Below, in pieces: positions 53,572-63,352 of a stretch of DNA of 64,000 bases. The stretch is taken from assembly GCF_005116655.2 (NCBI RefSeq), contig NZ_CP050698.1, positions 2,386,501 through 2,450,500 of the forward strand. The letters are read 5' to 3'. Below the pieces are notes generated by a model. That model saw only the letters and a list, made by a program, of their open reading frames with translations. It did not search any database and was not told the DNA's origin. Both the position numbers and the translations under genes were made by a program. Source of the DNA: Desulfosediminicola flagellatus. Lineage in GTDB: Bacteria > Desulfobacterota > Desulfobulbia > Desulfobulbales > Desulfocapsaceae. Numbering within the stretch: position 1 is the stretch's first letter; each line of letters starts with the position of its first letter.

Positions 53572-54639
53572 ATGGGTTTGCTTGAGACGACAAAAGAACG
53601 AATTTATCCACAAAATTCCGAGGCACGGGACAAGGCTAAAGAGCGACTGGACCAGTTAGCTATACCCTATTGGGCACTTGGTGATCTGATGGATCTCGGA
53701 ATTGAACTTGCCGGGATGATGGGTACCATAAAGCCTGATATTAAAAAGAAAGCTATTGTGACTATGGCTGGTGATCATGGAGTTGTTGCAGAAAATGTCA
53801 GCAAGTTTCCCAGTGAAGTAACGCCGCAGATGGTTCACAATTTTGTTCGTGGTGGAGCTGGAATTAATGCGTTGTCACGCCAAGCCGGAGCCGATGTCTT
53901 TGTTGTTGATATGGGTGTCGCTTCAGACTTGAGCGACATAGCAGCGCAAGGAAAAATAATCGATAAAAAAGTGGGTTTCGGAACCAACAATATAGCTGTC
54001 GGTCCTGCGATGAGCGATGCGATGGCCAGAAAAGCTGTCGAAGCAGGGATTGAGGTCGCCAACGAACTCTCTCAGAAATACGATATTTTCGGCACAGGTG
54101 ACATGGGTATTGGTAATACAACACCCTCTACTGCTATCGCTGCAGTTTGCACCGGAAAAGAGATTGAAGAACTTACAGGCCGTGGAACTGGTCTGGATGA
54201 TGATCAACTTTTGCATAAAATAGAAGTGATTAAAAGGTGCCTTGAAGTGAACGCACCTGATCCACGAAATGGTTTGGATATCCTTGCTAAAGTCGGTGGT
54301 TTTGAAATCGGAGGAATTGCCGGTCTAATACTTGGAGCTGCGGCTAACAGAAAACCAGTTATTATTGATGGGTTTATTTCAACAGCTGGAGCTTTACTGG
54401 CCTATAAGATAGAACCGTTCGTGCGCGATTACCTGATTTGTTCTCATCGATCGGTTGAGCCTGGGCATAAATATATGCAGGAACTGTTGGGTTGTAAAAA
54501 GCCCTTGCTGGATCTCAACTTCAGATTAGGGGAAGGAACCGGCGCAGCAATGGCAATGAATCTTGTCGAAGGTGCTGTCGCTATACTGACAGAGGTTCTT
54601 ACTTTTGAAGAAGCTGCAGTAGCCTGTGCAGATAAATAA
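53572..54639 (+). CDS. cobT: nicotinate-nucleotide:dimethylbenzimidazole phosphoribosyltransferase
   Basis: CobT makes alpha-ribazole phosphate from the lower base and nicotinate mononucleotide. The 355 residues contain GDHGVVAENVSKFP, the PQMVHNFVRGGAGINAL loop, GDMGIGNTTPSTAIAA, RGTGLDD, ICSHRSVEPGH and the catalytic glutamate in FRLGEGTGAAMAM. The ATG at 53572 is preferred to a TTG two codons earlier. It is adjacent to cobU and cobS. Confidence 0.96.
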   Translation: MGLLETTKERIYPQNSEARDKAKERLDQLAIPYWALGDLMDLGIELAGMMGTIKPDIKKKAIVTMAGDHGVVAENVSKFPSEVTPQMVHNFVRGGAGINALSRQAGADVFVVDMGVASDLSDIAAQGKIIDKKVGFGTNNIAVGPAMSDAMARKAVEAGIEVANELSQKYDIFGTGDMGIGNTTPSTAIAAVCTGKEIEELTGRGTGLDDDQLLHKIEVIKRCLEVNAPDPRNGLDILAKVGGFEIGGIAGLILGAAANRKPVIIDGFISTAGALLAYKIEPFVRDYLICSHRSVEPGHKYMQELLGCKKPLLDLNFRLGEGTGAAMAMNLVEGAVAILTEVLTFEEAAVACADK

Positions 54640-54650
54640 CCGGGTAATTT

Positions 54651-55445
54651 ATGGTTGAGACCACCCGGCAGGCAAAAGCTTCTCGGACAGATATCATTAT
54701 ACCGCTTCTTACCGCTCTCAGATTTCTAACTGTCATTCCTGTTAGTTGGAGGGCTGAGAGTGACGGTGAATTGTTTCAGAAATGCATCTACTTTTTTCCG
54801 GTTATCGGTGTACTCATCGGATGTGGTGCTTTTTTACTGGGCAAAATAGCCGTTGTTCTATTTTCAGGAGCGGTCTCATCTGTACTCCTCATTATTTATC
54901 TTTCTTCTATTTCCGGTTTTTTACATCTTGATGGACTTGCTGATAGTGGGGATGGGCTTTTTAGCGCACGCCCCAAAGAACGTAGTCTTGAAATAATGAA
55001 AGACAGCAGAATAGGGGCAATGGGTGTTGTGCTCCTCGTTTTTGTTCTTTTAGGCAAGTTTGCAGCACTTAGTTCTATTTCGACCGGAATGCTGCCATTG
55101 GCAGTCTTAATACTTCCTTTATGCGGCAGGTGTGCAATTCTCCTGACAATGGCAATGTATCCGTATGCACGGGCAGAAGGGGGAATCGGGGGGCTTTTTT
55201 ATTCAAATCGTTCCCGGTTGGCTGCGAGTATCGGTTGCACCTTTCTTGTAGTAATTTGCTTGGTTACAACATCACTATTAACGACAGTCTATATTGTCTT
55301 TGCTCTCTGCCTGACGGTATTCTGCTTTGGTTTGTTTTGTAAAACAAAGATAGGCGGTGTAACAGGCGACACGCTCGGAGCTGTTTGTGAACTGACTGAA
55401 ACGGTTGTTGCGATAAGTTTGACTATTCCGATGGGGATTATTTAA
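54651..55445 (+). CDS. cobS: cobalamin synthase (adenosylcobinamide-GDP ribazoletransferase)
   Basis: This integral membrane enzyme joins alpha-ribazole to adenosylcobinamide-GDP. The 264 residues have about six membrane helices and the family motifs ALRFLTVIPV, HLDGLADSGDGLFSARPKERSLEIMKDSRIGAMGV (the metal-binding Asp cluster) and the later GGVTGDTLGAVCELTE. It is transcribed with cobT, 11 bases after it. Confidence 0.95.
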   Translation: MVETTRQAKASRTDIIIPLLTALRFLTVIPVSWRAESDGELFQKCIYFFPVIGVLIGCGAFLLGKIAVVLFSGAVSSVLLIIYLSSISGFLHLDGLADSGDGLFSARPKERSLEIMKDSRIGAMGVVLLVFVLLGKFAALSSISTGMLPLAVLILPLCGRCAILLTMAMYPYARAEGGIGGLFYSNRSRLAASIGCTFLVVICLVTTSLLTTVYIVFALCLTVFCFGLFCKTKIGGVTGDTLGAVCELTETVVAISLTIPMGII

Positions 55446-55512
55446 TACAGGTCTTCACGGTCTATACCATAAATTAGTTGCTTAGGACTCAGCATCCTAA
55501 CCTGAAGGTGGA

Positions 55513-58104
55513 ATGTTAATGACGATTATACCGGGAAGAAACCGAACAGGCCATGGAGGTAATATTCATACTGTGCTTGAAGAAGCCGGTCTGAACTATG
55601 GCGATATTATAGATTTCAGTGCAAATATCAACCCGCTCGGTCCGCCTGAATGGTTACGGTCGATGGTAAGTCGTGAACTGGACAAAGTTCTTCACTATCC
55701 TGACCCTGATTACCGGCAGCTTGTTACTGTAATAGCTAAACATTATGATGTTGATGAAAAGTGTGTCGTGCCTGCAAACGGTTCTACAGATTTATTATAT
55801 CTGTTACCACGGATTCTTGACTGTAAGCGTGCTCTGGTACCGGTCCCCTCATACATTGACTACATCAAGGCTGTTAAACTTGCAGGAATACCTGTTACGA
55901 CAATCGCCCTAAAAGAAAGTGACGACTTTTGTCTCAAGCCACTTGAGGTTGCTAAACATATTCAGAAGGGTGATTTGATCATCTTCGCGTCACCAAACAA
56001 TCCAACCGGTGCTATTGTATCTCCAGCTGCGATTTTATCATTGGCGACCGACTTTCCGGATTCTACATTCCTGGTAGATGAAGCATTTCTCGACTTTATT
56101 TCTGAAGAAAATTGTGTTGGTGGAAAAGCAGATAATGTCCTGACGCTCAACTCAATGACTAAGTTTTTCGGGATTCCAGGTTTACGATTAGGCTTTGGTG
56201 TCTTTCCAGAAAAAATATCTCAAAAAGTACGGGATAATCTGCCACCCTGGACGCTGAACTGCCTGTCTCAAGCATTTGGTATCCGGTGCTTGCAGGATAG
56301 CGATTATCATGACAAAAGCCGGATCGCTGTAGACGTTTTACGTAAAGAACTGCGTCAGGGACTTAGTGGGTTTCAGAACCTGAAAGTATATCCCGCTTAT
56401 GCCAATTACCTGCTTATTCGAATAACAGACGGGACAACTGCACCTCAACTGGCAGAAAAACTTTTACACTACGGGATACTTATCAGGTGTTGTGATAACT
56501 ACGAAGGGCTTGATGAGACCTATTTCAGAATAGCTGTTAGAAATAGCAATGAAAATGAGAAACTCCTTGCTGGTCTCCACGCTGTTTATGGTCCAAAATC
56601 GTCAATCACCAAGAAACATTATGTAAGTAAGACTCCGGCAATAATGTTCCAGGGGACATCATCGAATGCTGGAAAGTCAGTATTAACAGCAGCTTTATGC
56701 CGGATATTATTGCAGGATGGCGTTAATGTCGCGCCATTTAAAGCGCAGAATATGTCGCTCAATTCCTATGTCACACGAAATGGCGAGGAGATGGGGCGTG
56801 CACAGGTGGTCCAGGCTCAGGCGGCGAAACTTGATCCTGATATACGGATGAACCCCATTCTGCTTAAGCCAAATTCAGATACCGGCAGCCAGATTATCGT
56901 TAAAGGAAAACCGGTAGGGAATATGTCGGTACTCGATTATGGCAGATATAAGCCTAAAGCCTGGGAGGCTGTGAAAAACTGCTATGATAGTCTGGCCTCA
57001 GAGTATCAGGCTATTGTTTTAGAAGGAGCCGGCTCCCCGGGCGAGGTGAACCTGAAAGCCGAAGATATCGTCAATATGAAGATGGCACGATATGCAGAAT
57101 CTCCGGTGCTGCTTGTTGGTGATATTGATCGGGGTGGTGTCTATGCCTCGTTTGTCGGTACAATGGAGGTGCTGTCTGCCTGGGAGCGAGAACTCATCGC
57201 AGGCTTTGTTGTTAATCGTTTTAGAGGAGATGCATCCCTTCTTGAGAGTGCTCATACATTCTTGTATGAACACACGGGTAAGAACACTTTTGGAGTTGTT
57301 CCTTATGTAACAGACCTTGGATTACCTGAAGAAGATTCAGTGTCTTTTAAAGCAGGCATATATAATCGTACGTCTTCTGAAGCCCAGAGTGTAGATATTG
57401 TTCTGCTCAATTTTCCACATATTTCAAATTTTACAGATGTTGAACCGTTTCTCAATGAGCCTGATTGTAACCTGAGAGTTGTTGACTCAATAGAAGATCT
57501 TGGCAATCCTGACGCAATAATATTACCTGGTTCAAAAAATGTCATAGGAGACCTGCGTTTCCTGCAGACCCGCGGCTTTGAGCAGGCACTTAAGAAAAAG
57601 GCGGATGAAGGGTGTGAGATAGTTGGTATTTGTGGTGGTTATCAGGTTCTGGGAAGATCCATTGAAGATCCTCTAGGTATAGAATCATCTTTACTGAAGA
57701 TTGATGCAATGGGCTTGATTGATATCACTACAGAACTAAAAGCTGAGAAGCAGCTTACACGGCGTATCGGTAAACATATCCTTTCAGGTCATGATATATA
57801 CGGGTATGAGATTCACCATGGCATTTCTGCATCAACTCTTAAGCCCGCTCTTACCTTGGGTGATGATGTGTACTGCGGTTCTGTATCAAGTAATCAGTCT
57901 GTATGGGGTAGCTATCTTCATGGTATTTTTGATAGTGACTCATTCAGGAGATGGTTTATCGATAATCTCCGAGAGAAAAAAGGCTTTACAAGAATCAGTA
58001 CAATTCTAGCTCCGTATGATCTGGAAGCATCTTTTGATCGGGTGGCTGATATTGTGCGGAACAATCTGGATATGGATAATATTTACAGATTACTGAAGCT
58101 GTAA
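55513..58104 (+). CDS. cobD-cbiP: fused threonine-phosphate decarboxylase and cobyric acid synthase
   Basis: The 863-residue protein joins two normally separate enzymes. Residues about 1-360 are a PLP-dependent CobD: FSANINPLGPP, ASPNNPTGAIV, the VDEAFLDF acid and the PLP lysine Lys217 in NSMTKFFGIPGLRLG. It decarboxylates threonine phosphate to aminopropanol phosphate. Residues about 373-863 are CbiP: GTSSNAGKS (381-389), FKAQNMSLNSYVT, EGAGSPGEVNL and a class I glutamine amidotransferase with Cys707 (GICGGYQ) and His803 (YLHGIF). It adds four amides to the ring. The boundary is a short basic linker (about 361-372) with no stop or frameshift. It follows cobS by 67 bases. Confidence 0.93.
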   Translation: MLMTIIPGRNRTGHGGNIHTVLEEAGLNYGDIIDFSANINPLGPPEWLRSMVSRELDKVLHYPDPDYRQLVTVIAKHYDVDEKCVVPANGSTDLLYLLPRILDCKRALVPVPSYIDYIKAVKLAGIPVTTIALKESDDFCLKPLEVAKHIQKGDLIIFASPNNPTGAIVSPAAILSLATDFPDSTFLVDEAFLDFISEENCVGGKADNVLTLNSMTKFFGIPGLRLGFGVFPEKISQKVRDNLPPWTLNCLSQAFGIRCLQDSDYHDKSRIAVDVLRKELRQGLSGFQNLKVYPAYANYLLIRITDGTTAPQLAEKLLHYGILIRCCDNYEGLDETYFRIAVRNSNENEKLLAGLHAVYGPKSSITKKHYVSKTPAIMFQGTSSNAGKSVLTAALCRILLQDGVNVAPFKAQNMSLNSYVTRNGEEMGRAQVVQAQAAKLDPDIRMNPILLKPNSDTGSQIIVKGKPVGNMSVLDYGRYKPKAWEAVKNCYDSLASEYQAIVLEGAGSPGEVNLKAEDIVNMKMARYAESPVLLVGDIDRGGVYASFVGTMEVLSAWERELIAGFVVNRFRGDASLLESAHTFLYEHTGKNTFGVVPYVTDLGLPEEDSVSFKAGIYNRTSSEAQSVDIVLLNFPHISNFTDVEPFLNEPDCNLRVVDSIEDLGNPDAIILPGSKNVIGDLRFLQTRGFEQALKKKADEGCEIVGICGGYQVLGRSIEDPLGIESSLLKIDAMGLIDITTELKAEKQLTRRIGKHILSGHDIYGYEIHHGISASTLKPALTLGDDVYCGSVSSNQSVWGSYLHGIFDSDSFRRWFIDNLREKKGFTRISTILAPYDLEASFDRVADIVRNNLDMDNIYRLLKL

Positions 58105-58134
58105 TGCAGATCTAAACATTTTATTTTTAATATC

Positions 58135-59130
58135 ATGATTTTTACTTTTCAGTTTGCGTCCGCTCTGATACTTGATGCACTTTTGGGTGATCCTCGATCT
58201 TTACCTCATCCTGTGCGATTTATAGGGTGGTTGTGTACTTTTTTTGAGAGAAATAGCAGGAAAATATTTAATAACGCACTTACGGCTGGAGCAGTTTCGT
58301 TTCTAGGTGTTCTGACTACGACAATTTTGTTCCTGTATATTCTGCTTGCCCTTCTCCATGTGATATCACCGGTTGCTGAGGCTGTAGTTGCTGTCATTTT
58401 ACTGTATACCAGTATTGCCTGCCGTGATTTGAGTAAACACAGCATGGCGGTTTTTGAAGCATTACAAAACGGAGCCGGAATTGAAGCAGCACGACGTGAG
58501 ATTGCAAAAATTGTTGGCAGGGATACTTCATCACTGAACGCCAATGGAATATGCAGGGCATGTGTAGAAACTATTGCCGAAAACCTGGTGGACGGTGTCA
58601 CTGCACCGATATTTTTTGCTGTGCTTCTGAGCATGGTTCCTGCCGGAGAATTACTGGCTCCTGTCTCTATGGCTGTGCTTGGTGTATATGGTTACAAGGC
58701 CATTAACACCATGGATTCGATGTATGGCTATAAGAATGAGCAGTATCTTTATTTTGGCAGATTTGCAGCCAAAATTGATGATCTTGTCAATCTCCTTCCG
58801 GCTCGTCTTAGTGGATTATTTCTTATTGCTGCAGCATGGATATTGCGTCTGGATGCACGTAGTGCTGCAAAAATTTTCATTAGAGATCGTTTGTGCCATG
58901 CAAGCCCAAACGCAGCGCATCCTGAGGCTGCCGTGGCAGGAGCACTCAGTGTTCAATTGGGTGGCAATTCAAGTTACTTTGGCAAAATTGTAGAAAAGCC
59001 TACTATGGGTGATGCTCATCGTGAACTTGAACCTGAAGATATTCGAAGAACCAATAGATTGATGTTCGTAGCATCAGGGTTGTTTGCCGTAATTTTACTT
59101 GCAATCAGGCTTTTAATAGTAGGTGTTTAA
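58135..59130 (+). CDS. cbiB: adenosylcobinamide-phosphate synthase CbiB
   Basis: CbiB attaches aminopropanol phosphate, the product of the CobD half just upstream, to adenosylcobyric acid. The 331-residue membrane protein has LILDALLGDPRSLPHPVRFIGWL (12-34), the ACRDLSKHSMAV region, CVETIAENLVDGVTAPIFFA, KAINTMDSMYGYKNEQY and SPNAAHPEAAVAGAL. It has no strong Shine-Dalgarno sequence. cbiA begins at the very next base after its stop. Confidence 0.95.
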   Translation: MIFTFQFASALILDALLGDPRSLPHPVRFIGWLCTFFERNSRKIFNNALTAGAVSFLGVLTTTILFLYILLALLHVISPVAEAVVAVILLYTSIACRDLSKHSMAVFEALQNGAGIEAARREIAKIVGRDTSSLNANGICRACVETIAENLVDGVTAPIFFAVLLSMVPAGELLAPVSMAVLGVYGYKAINTMDSMYGYKNEQYLYFGRFAAKIDDLVNLLPARLSGLFLIAAAWILRLDARSAAKIFIRDRLCHASPNAAHPEAAVAGALSVQLGGNSSYFGKIVEKPTMGDAHRELEPEDIRRTNRLMFVASGLFAVILLAIRLLIVGV

Positions 59131-60468
59131 ATGAAATACAGGTCCGAGTTTTTAATAGCTGCAACAAAGAGTGGTTCGGGTAAAACGTTATTGACTCTTG
59201 GCATACTTGCAGCAATGGCTAGAAGAGGCATTGATGTTCAGCCATTTAAATGCGGGCCGGATTTTATAGATCCCAGTTTGCATGAACAGGTTGTAAACCG
59301 TCACTCTATTAATCTCGATCTGCATATGATGGGCCGGGATGGATGCCTGAAATCCTATGCGAGATATGGTCAGGAATCTGATGCCGTTATTGTGGAAGGC
59401 GTCATGGGACTTTTTGATGGAGGTTCGTTCAGCTCTGCTTCTCTCGCCGAATTATTAGACATCCCTGTGCTGCTAATTATTGATGTTCGATCTGCTGCGG
59501 AGAGTGTGGCTGCTGTGCTTAAAGGATTTGAAGTATACAATCCTCACACAAGAATCTGTGGTGTTATTTTCAACAGGGTGGGTTCGGAAAGGCACAGGCA
59601 ACTTATTGAAGATGCGGTGACTGGTTCCTGTTCGTCGAAAATTTTAGGATTTTTCCCTAGAGATATTGATTTTGAAATGCCTTCAAGGCATTTAGGTTTA
59701 CATATGGGGCATGAGCAGGACTACAGTTCGACTCATCTTGAAAAACTTGCGGAATCAGTTGAACAACATATTGATATTGACCAGTTGTTACAGATATCTC
59801 AGCAGCAATTTAAACACAACAAACCGGATCAGGCTCAGCCAGTAACGCAGGATATACGGCTTGCTGTGGCAAGAGATGAAGCGTTTTGTTTTTATTATGA
59901 AGAAAATTTTGAAATCCTCCGCTCCAACGGGTTTGAAATAGTGCCTTTCAGTCCACTGCATGACAGTAGACTACCGGATAATATCCAGGGCATCTACCTT
60001 GGGGGGGGTTATCCTGAGCTGTATGCGAGAGCATTGAGTGCTAACTCGGCAATGCGTGAATCCATCCTGCAATGGGCACAGAGTGATGGGTTTATCTATG
60101 GTGAATGCGGAGGGTTTATGTATATGACCCGTCAGTTGACTGATATTGATGGTGTCACCCATCCCATGAGCGGCATTTTTCAAGTTTCCGTGAAAATGAA
60201 ACCACGTTTAAGTAAGCTCGGATATCGAAAAATGGAAATCAAGAAAGACTGTGGTCTTGGAGAGTCTGGTCAGTTCGTCTACGGTCATGAATTCCATTAT
60301 TCGGATATTGTTGAAAGACATAGCGATATTGAATTTTTATATGATTTTGATGACGGTAGAAGTGAAGGCTGTCTAATGGGTAATTCCTTTGGAAGTTATG
60401 TCCATCTGCATTTTTCTCAATCAGTTGAAAATATACACAGATTACATTCCCTCCTTGCAAAGAAATAA
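59131..60468 (+). CDS. cbiA: cobyrinic acid a,c-diamide synthase CbiA
   Basis: CbiA amidates the a and c side chains, using glutamine and ATP. The 445 residues have a P-loop SGSGKT (14-19), KCGPDFIDPSLH, EGVMGLFDGG and a C-terminal glutamine amidotransferase domain with YLGGGYPELYA, the catalytic Cys in YGECGGFMYM and the HxH in YVHLHFSQS. The start codon directly abuts the cbiB stop (TAAATG). Confidence 0.96.
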   Translation: MKYRSEFLIAATKSGSGKTLLTLGILAAMARRGIDVQPFKCGPDFIDPSLHEQVVNRHSINLDLHMMGRDGCLKSYARYGQESDAVIVEGVMGLFDGGSFSSASLAELLDIPVLLIIDVRSAAESVAAVLKGFEVYNPHTRICGVIFNRVGSERHRQLIEDAVTGSCSSKILGFFPRDIDFEMPSRHLGLHMGHEQDYSSTHLEKLAESVEQHIDIDQLLQISQQQFKHNKPDQAQPVTQDIRLAVARDEAFCFYYEENFEILRSNGFEIVPFSPLHDSRLPDNIQGIYLGGGYPELYARALSANSAMRESILQWAQSDGFIYGECGGFMYMTRQLTDIDGVTHPMSGIFQVSVKMKPRLSKLGYRKMEIKKDCGLGESGQFVYGHEFHYSDIVERHSDIEFLYDFDDGRSEGCLMGNSFGSYVHLHFSQSVENIHRLHSLLAKK

Positions 60469-60480
60469 CAGGTAATAATC

Positions 60481-61128
60481 ATGATAAAGCTACAAGAGAT
60501 TCATCCGGCAGAAATTGAAGCTGAGAGCTTTCGAATAATTGAATCAGAATTTACTGAACAGACGGGTAAACAGATTTCTGATTATACGGCAGTAGAATTT
60601 AAAGTACTTCAACGTGTAATTCATGCTACTGGTGATTTCACAATCGCTGAACACATCGTTTTTCAAAATGATCCTATAGCTGTCGCAATAGCAGCAATTA
60701 AGGCGGGTGGAAATATCCTGACCGATGTGAATATGGTTGCAAGTGGTGTAAGTTCAAACATACTCAAGACGTTTGGCGGCCAGGTGTATTGTGGTGTTAG
60801 CGAGCTAGAAACAGCTGAGTTAGCAAAAAACTTGGGGATTACACGTTCTGATGCAGCGATGAGACGGTATTCCGATAAAAATATTGCTATTGCCGCAATC
60901 GGCAACGCACCAACTGCATTAATTTCAATTATTCGCCTTATGGAGAGGGGTGAAATGGCACCCGCGGTGATAGTTGGAGTGCCTGTTGGTTTTGTGAATG
61001 CGGCTGAGTCAAAAGAACTTTTAAAATTGCAGAATGTTCCTGCAATCACCATTACCGGCAGAAGAGGTGGGAGCCCTATAGCGGCTGCAATTTCAAATGC
61101 GCTCTTGAGGCTGGCAAAAGCTGAGTAA
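60481..61128 (+). CDS. cbiC: cobalt-precorrin-8 methylmutase CbiC
   Basis: CbiC moves the methyl group from C11 to C12 to give cobyrinate. The 215-residue protein has the catalytic His48 in RVIHATGDF, the NILTDVNMVASGV segment, NAPTALISI and GVPVGFVNAAESKE. Length matches the family. It is the last gene of the operon, and no clear terminator follows it. Confidence 0.96.
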   Translation: MIKLQEIHPAEIEAESFRIIESEFTEQTGKQISDYTAVEFKVLQRVIHATGDFTIAEHIVFQNDPIAVAIAAIKAGGNILTDVNMVASGVSSNILKTFGGQVYCGVSELETAELAKNLGITRSDAAMRRYSDKNIAIAAIGNAPTALISIIRLMERGEMAPAVIVGVPVGFVNAAESKELLKLQNVPAITITGRRGGSPIAAAISNALLRLAKAE

Positions 61129-61297
61129 TACCATTTTTACAATGCTTTCAAATTCGTCTTTTTCCAGTTCAGGCACAGAAGCAAATATGTGCTAAAGAGT
61201 CCACGTTATCAATTTGTTACAAAACTTGACTTTTACGTCGTAGGGTGCTACCTGTGTTCGATTCGATAACATCCACTATCTTCAGAGAGGAACTGTA

Positions 61298-61711
61298 ATG
61301 GAAAGAACATTTGCAATTATCAAACCTGATGCATTCAGGGCAGGGAACGCTGGTAAAATTCTTGCACGTATCTACGCAGAAGACTTCAAAGTAGTTGGCT
61401 TGAAAAAACTGTACATGAGTGAAGTTGAAGCAAAGGGCTTTTATTATGTACATGAGGGAAAACCGTTTTTCGATGAACTGACAGATTTCATGAGCAGTGG
61501 ACCATGCATAGTAATGGTACTTGAGGCTGATGGAGCAATCAAAAAATGGCGGGATCTGATGGGGGCTACTAATCCGGATGAGGCCGCCGAAGGATCTTTG
61601 AGGAAAGAATTTGGAACATTTGTAGGTGAAAACGCTACACATGGTTCAGATGCACCTGAAACAGCCGCATTTGAAATTGGCTATTTCTTCTCAGGACTTG
61701 AATTGCTGTAA
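61298..61711 (+). CDS. ndk: nucleoside-diphosphate kinase
   Basis: Ndk passes the gamma-phosphate from ATP to other NDPs through a phosphohistidine. The 137 residues have ERTFAIIKPDAF (2-13) and the active His115 in NATHGSDAPE. The residue after D is Ala where most have Ser, a harmless variation. GAGAGGA lies before the ATG. It is monocistronic, after cbiC. Confidence 0.98.
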   Translation: MERTFAIIKPDAFRAGNAGKILARIYAEDFKVVGLKKLYMSEVEAKGFYYVHEGKPFFDELTDFMSSGPCIVMVLEADGAIKKWRDLMGATNPDEAAEGSLRKEFGTFVGENATHGSDAPETAAFEIGYFFSGLELL

Positions 61712-61726
61712 ATGCTTGTGATCTTG

Positions 61727-61757
61727 CAGGGCAGATGTTTTTATAAAAACTGCCCTG
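61727..61757. terminator. hairpin between ndk and xseA
   Basis: CAGGGCAG (61727-61734) pairs with CTGCCCTG (61750-61757). The loop includes TTTTTATAAAAA, which can extend the stem. It is a shared terminator of the two converging genes. Confidence 0.75.
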
Positions 61758-61775
61758 TGGGTATCTACTAAGATA

Positions 61776-63125
61776 TTATTCCTTCTCTTTCACCTCACAA
61801 TACAGTTTTCCTTTATCTAGTAATACTCTCAATTCATCCCCCAGATCTACCTGCTCACTACGTGTTACAGTATTGAGCTTGCCGGTGTTTTTATCTCGCT
61901 TCTGAACGATAGAATAGCCTCTGGCCAGCGTCGAAAGCGGGCTAACACCCTGCATGAGTAAAGCTACTCGTTTTAATCGCTCTTCATTTGTGTTTAAACC
62001 AGAAAAAATGCTGTTCTCCAGTCTGGATCGTAAATGACGAAGCTGCTGTTGTTGTAGTTCGATTTGATTGAGAGGAGCCTGGTGTTCAAGCCTTGAGGTC
62101 AGTCTATTGAGCTTTTCCTGCCTTTTTTCAAAATAGGTCCGAGATATTTTTTCGAACGTATCAATGTTGAGATCAACTCTGAAGGACAGCTTTTCAATAA
62201 TGTTTCGATAGTTTGCAAGCAGTCGTGTTTGTTGGCGCACAGATTTGTCTGCAAGAGCCACATGCTGAGTTACTATCCGTTTTAATCGTAAACGTGCCGT
62301 TTGCAGTTGTATTTCCAATCGATGAACATCGGGTATTATTGACTCTGCAGCGCCGGTAGGAGTAGGAGACCTGCGATCAGAAACAAGGTCAGCAATTGTT
62401 GTATCTGTTTCATGGCCAATGCCTGTAATAATCGGGATCTTTGATCTATAGATGGCTCTGGCAACGATTTCCTCATTGAATGCCCATAAGTCTTCAATTG
62501 AGCCGCCACCGCGGCAAAGAACAATCACGTCACAATCGATATCGTGATTTACCAGATCTATAGCCCGTGCTATTTCTCCAGCCGCAGATTCTCCTTGTAC
62601 AGGGACAGGGAAAATCTGAATGTGACTGGTAGTTTTTCGTTGTCTGCATATTTTCAGAAAATCCTGAATGGCAGCTCCGGTTGGCGATGAAATAACAATT
62701 ATTTTTGCAGGGAAGGGGGGGATTTCAATTTTGTGATTACTATCAAAAAGCCCTTCGTCTAATAGCTTTTTCTTGAGAGTTTCAAATCTTGCCTGCAATA
62801 CACCAGCGCCATACTGCTCTATGGAGTCGATAATAATCTGGTACTCTCCTCTCGGCTCGTACACAGAGATCCTGCCACGGCAAATAACTTGTTGTCCATC
62901 GCGTAGGGGTTCTGAGAGGTATCGTTGCTGCCCCTTGAACATTACTGCGCGAATCTGTGCATTGCTGTCCTTTAGGGTGAAATAATGATGTCCTGAAAAA
63001 GGGGTTTTAAGGTTTGAAATTTCTCCACTCACAGAGGTGAATCGATAATTTCTCTCAAGAAGTGATTTGATCTCAGATGTGAGTTGAGAGACTGTCCTGA
63101 CTGAATTTTGGAAATCGATCTGCAT
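61776..63125 (-). CDS. xseA: exodeoxyribonuclease VII large subunit
   Basis: XseA is the catalytic subunit of the single-strand-specific exonuclease VII. The 449 residues have an N-terminal OB-fold (about 1-100, with SVSGEISNLKTPFSGHHYFTLKD), the core with KIIVISSPTGAAIQDFLKI, GRGGGSIEDLWAFNEEIVARAI and GIGHETDTTIADLVSDRRSPTPTGAAE, then a long coiled coil and a C-terminal beta-hairpin. The small subunit xseB is not next to it in the window. Confidence 0.96.
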   Translation of the reverse strand: MQIDFQNSVRTVSQLTSEIKSLLERNYRFTSVSGEISNLKTPFSGHHYFTLKDSNAQIRAVMFKGQQRYLSEPLRDGQQVICRGRISVYEPRGEYQIIIDSIEQYGAGVLQARFETLKKKLLDEGLFDSNHKIEIPPFPAKIIVISSPTGAAIQDFLKICRQRKTTSHIQIFPVPVQGESAAGEIARAIDLVNHDIDCDVIVLCRGGGSIEDLWAFNEEIVARAIYRSKIPIITGIGHETDTTIADLVSDRRSPTPTGAAESIIPDVHRLEIQLQTARLRLKRIVTQHVALADKSVRQQTRLLANYRNIIEKLSFRVDLNIDTFEKISRTYFEKRQEKLNRLTSRLEHQAPLNQIELQQQQLRHLRSRLENSIFSGLNTNEERLKRVALLMQGVSPLSTLARGYSIVQKRDKNTGKLNTVTRSEQVDLGDELRVLLDKGKLYCEVKEKE

Positions 63126-63352
63126 TGGAGCCTTAGTGAGTAATGTGTGGTCTGGTAGTGACTAAACAAAAGTGAGTGAATCTATGCTTTCGATATCACG
63201 ATATTTTTTCAACATAATCTTAAGCTTATTGTAATAGATGTGAATTCCTGAAAGGTAATTAAATTGCACAGTAAAGATATATTGTCATACCCAGTTGATT
63301 GAAATCATGCAAGGGCCTAAACCATGACTTTGGTTAGAAGCATAGTAGTTTT

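Noticed and set aside
61217..61642. 141-residue minus-strand frame over ndk
   Set aside because: It is a shadow of the ndk coding strand, and the ndk reading is unequivocal.
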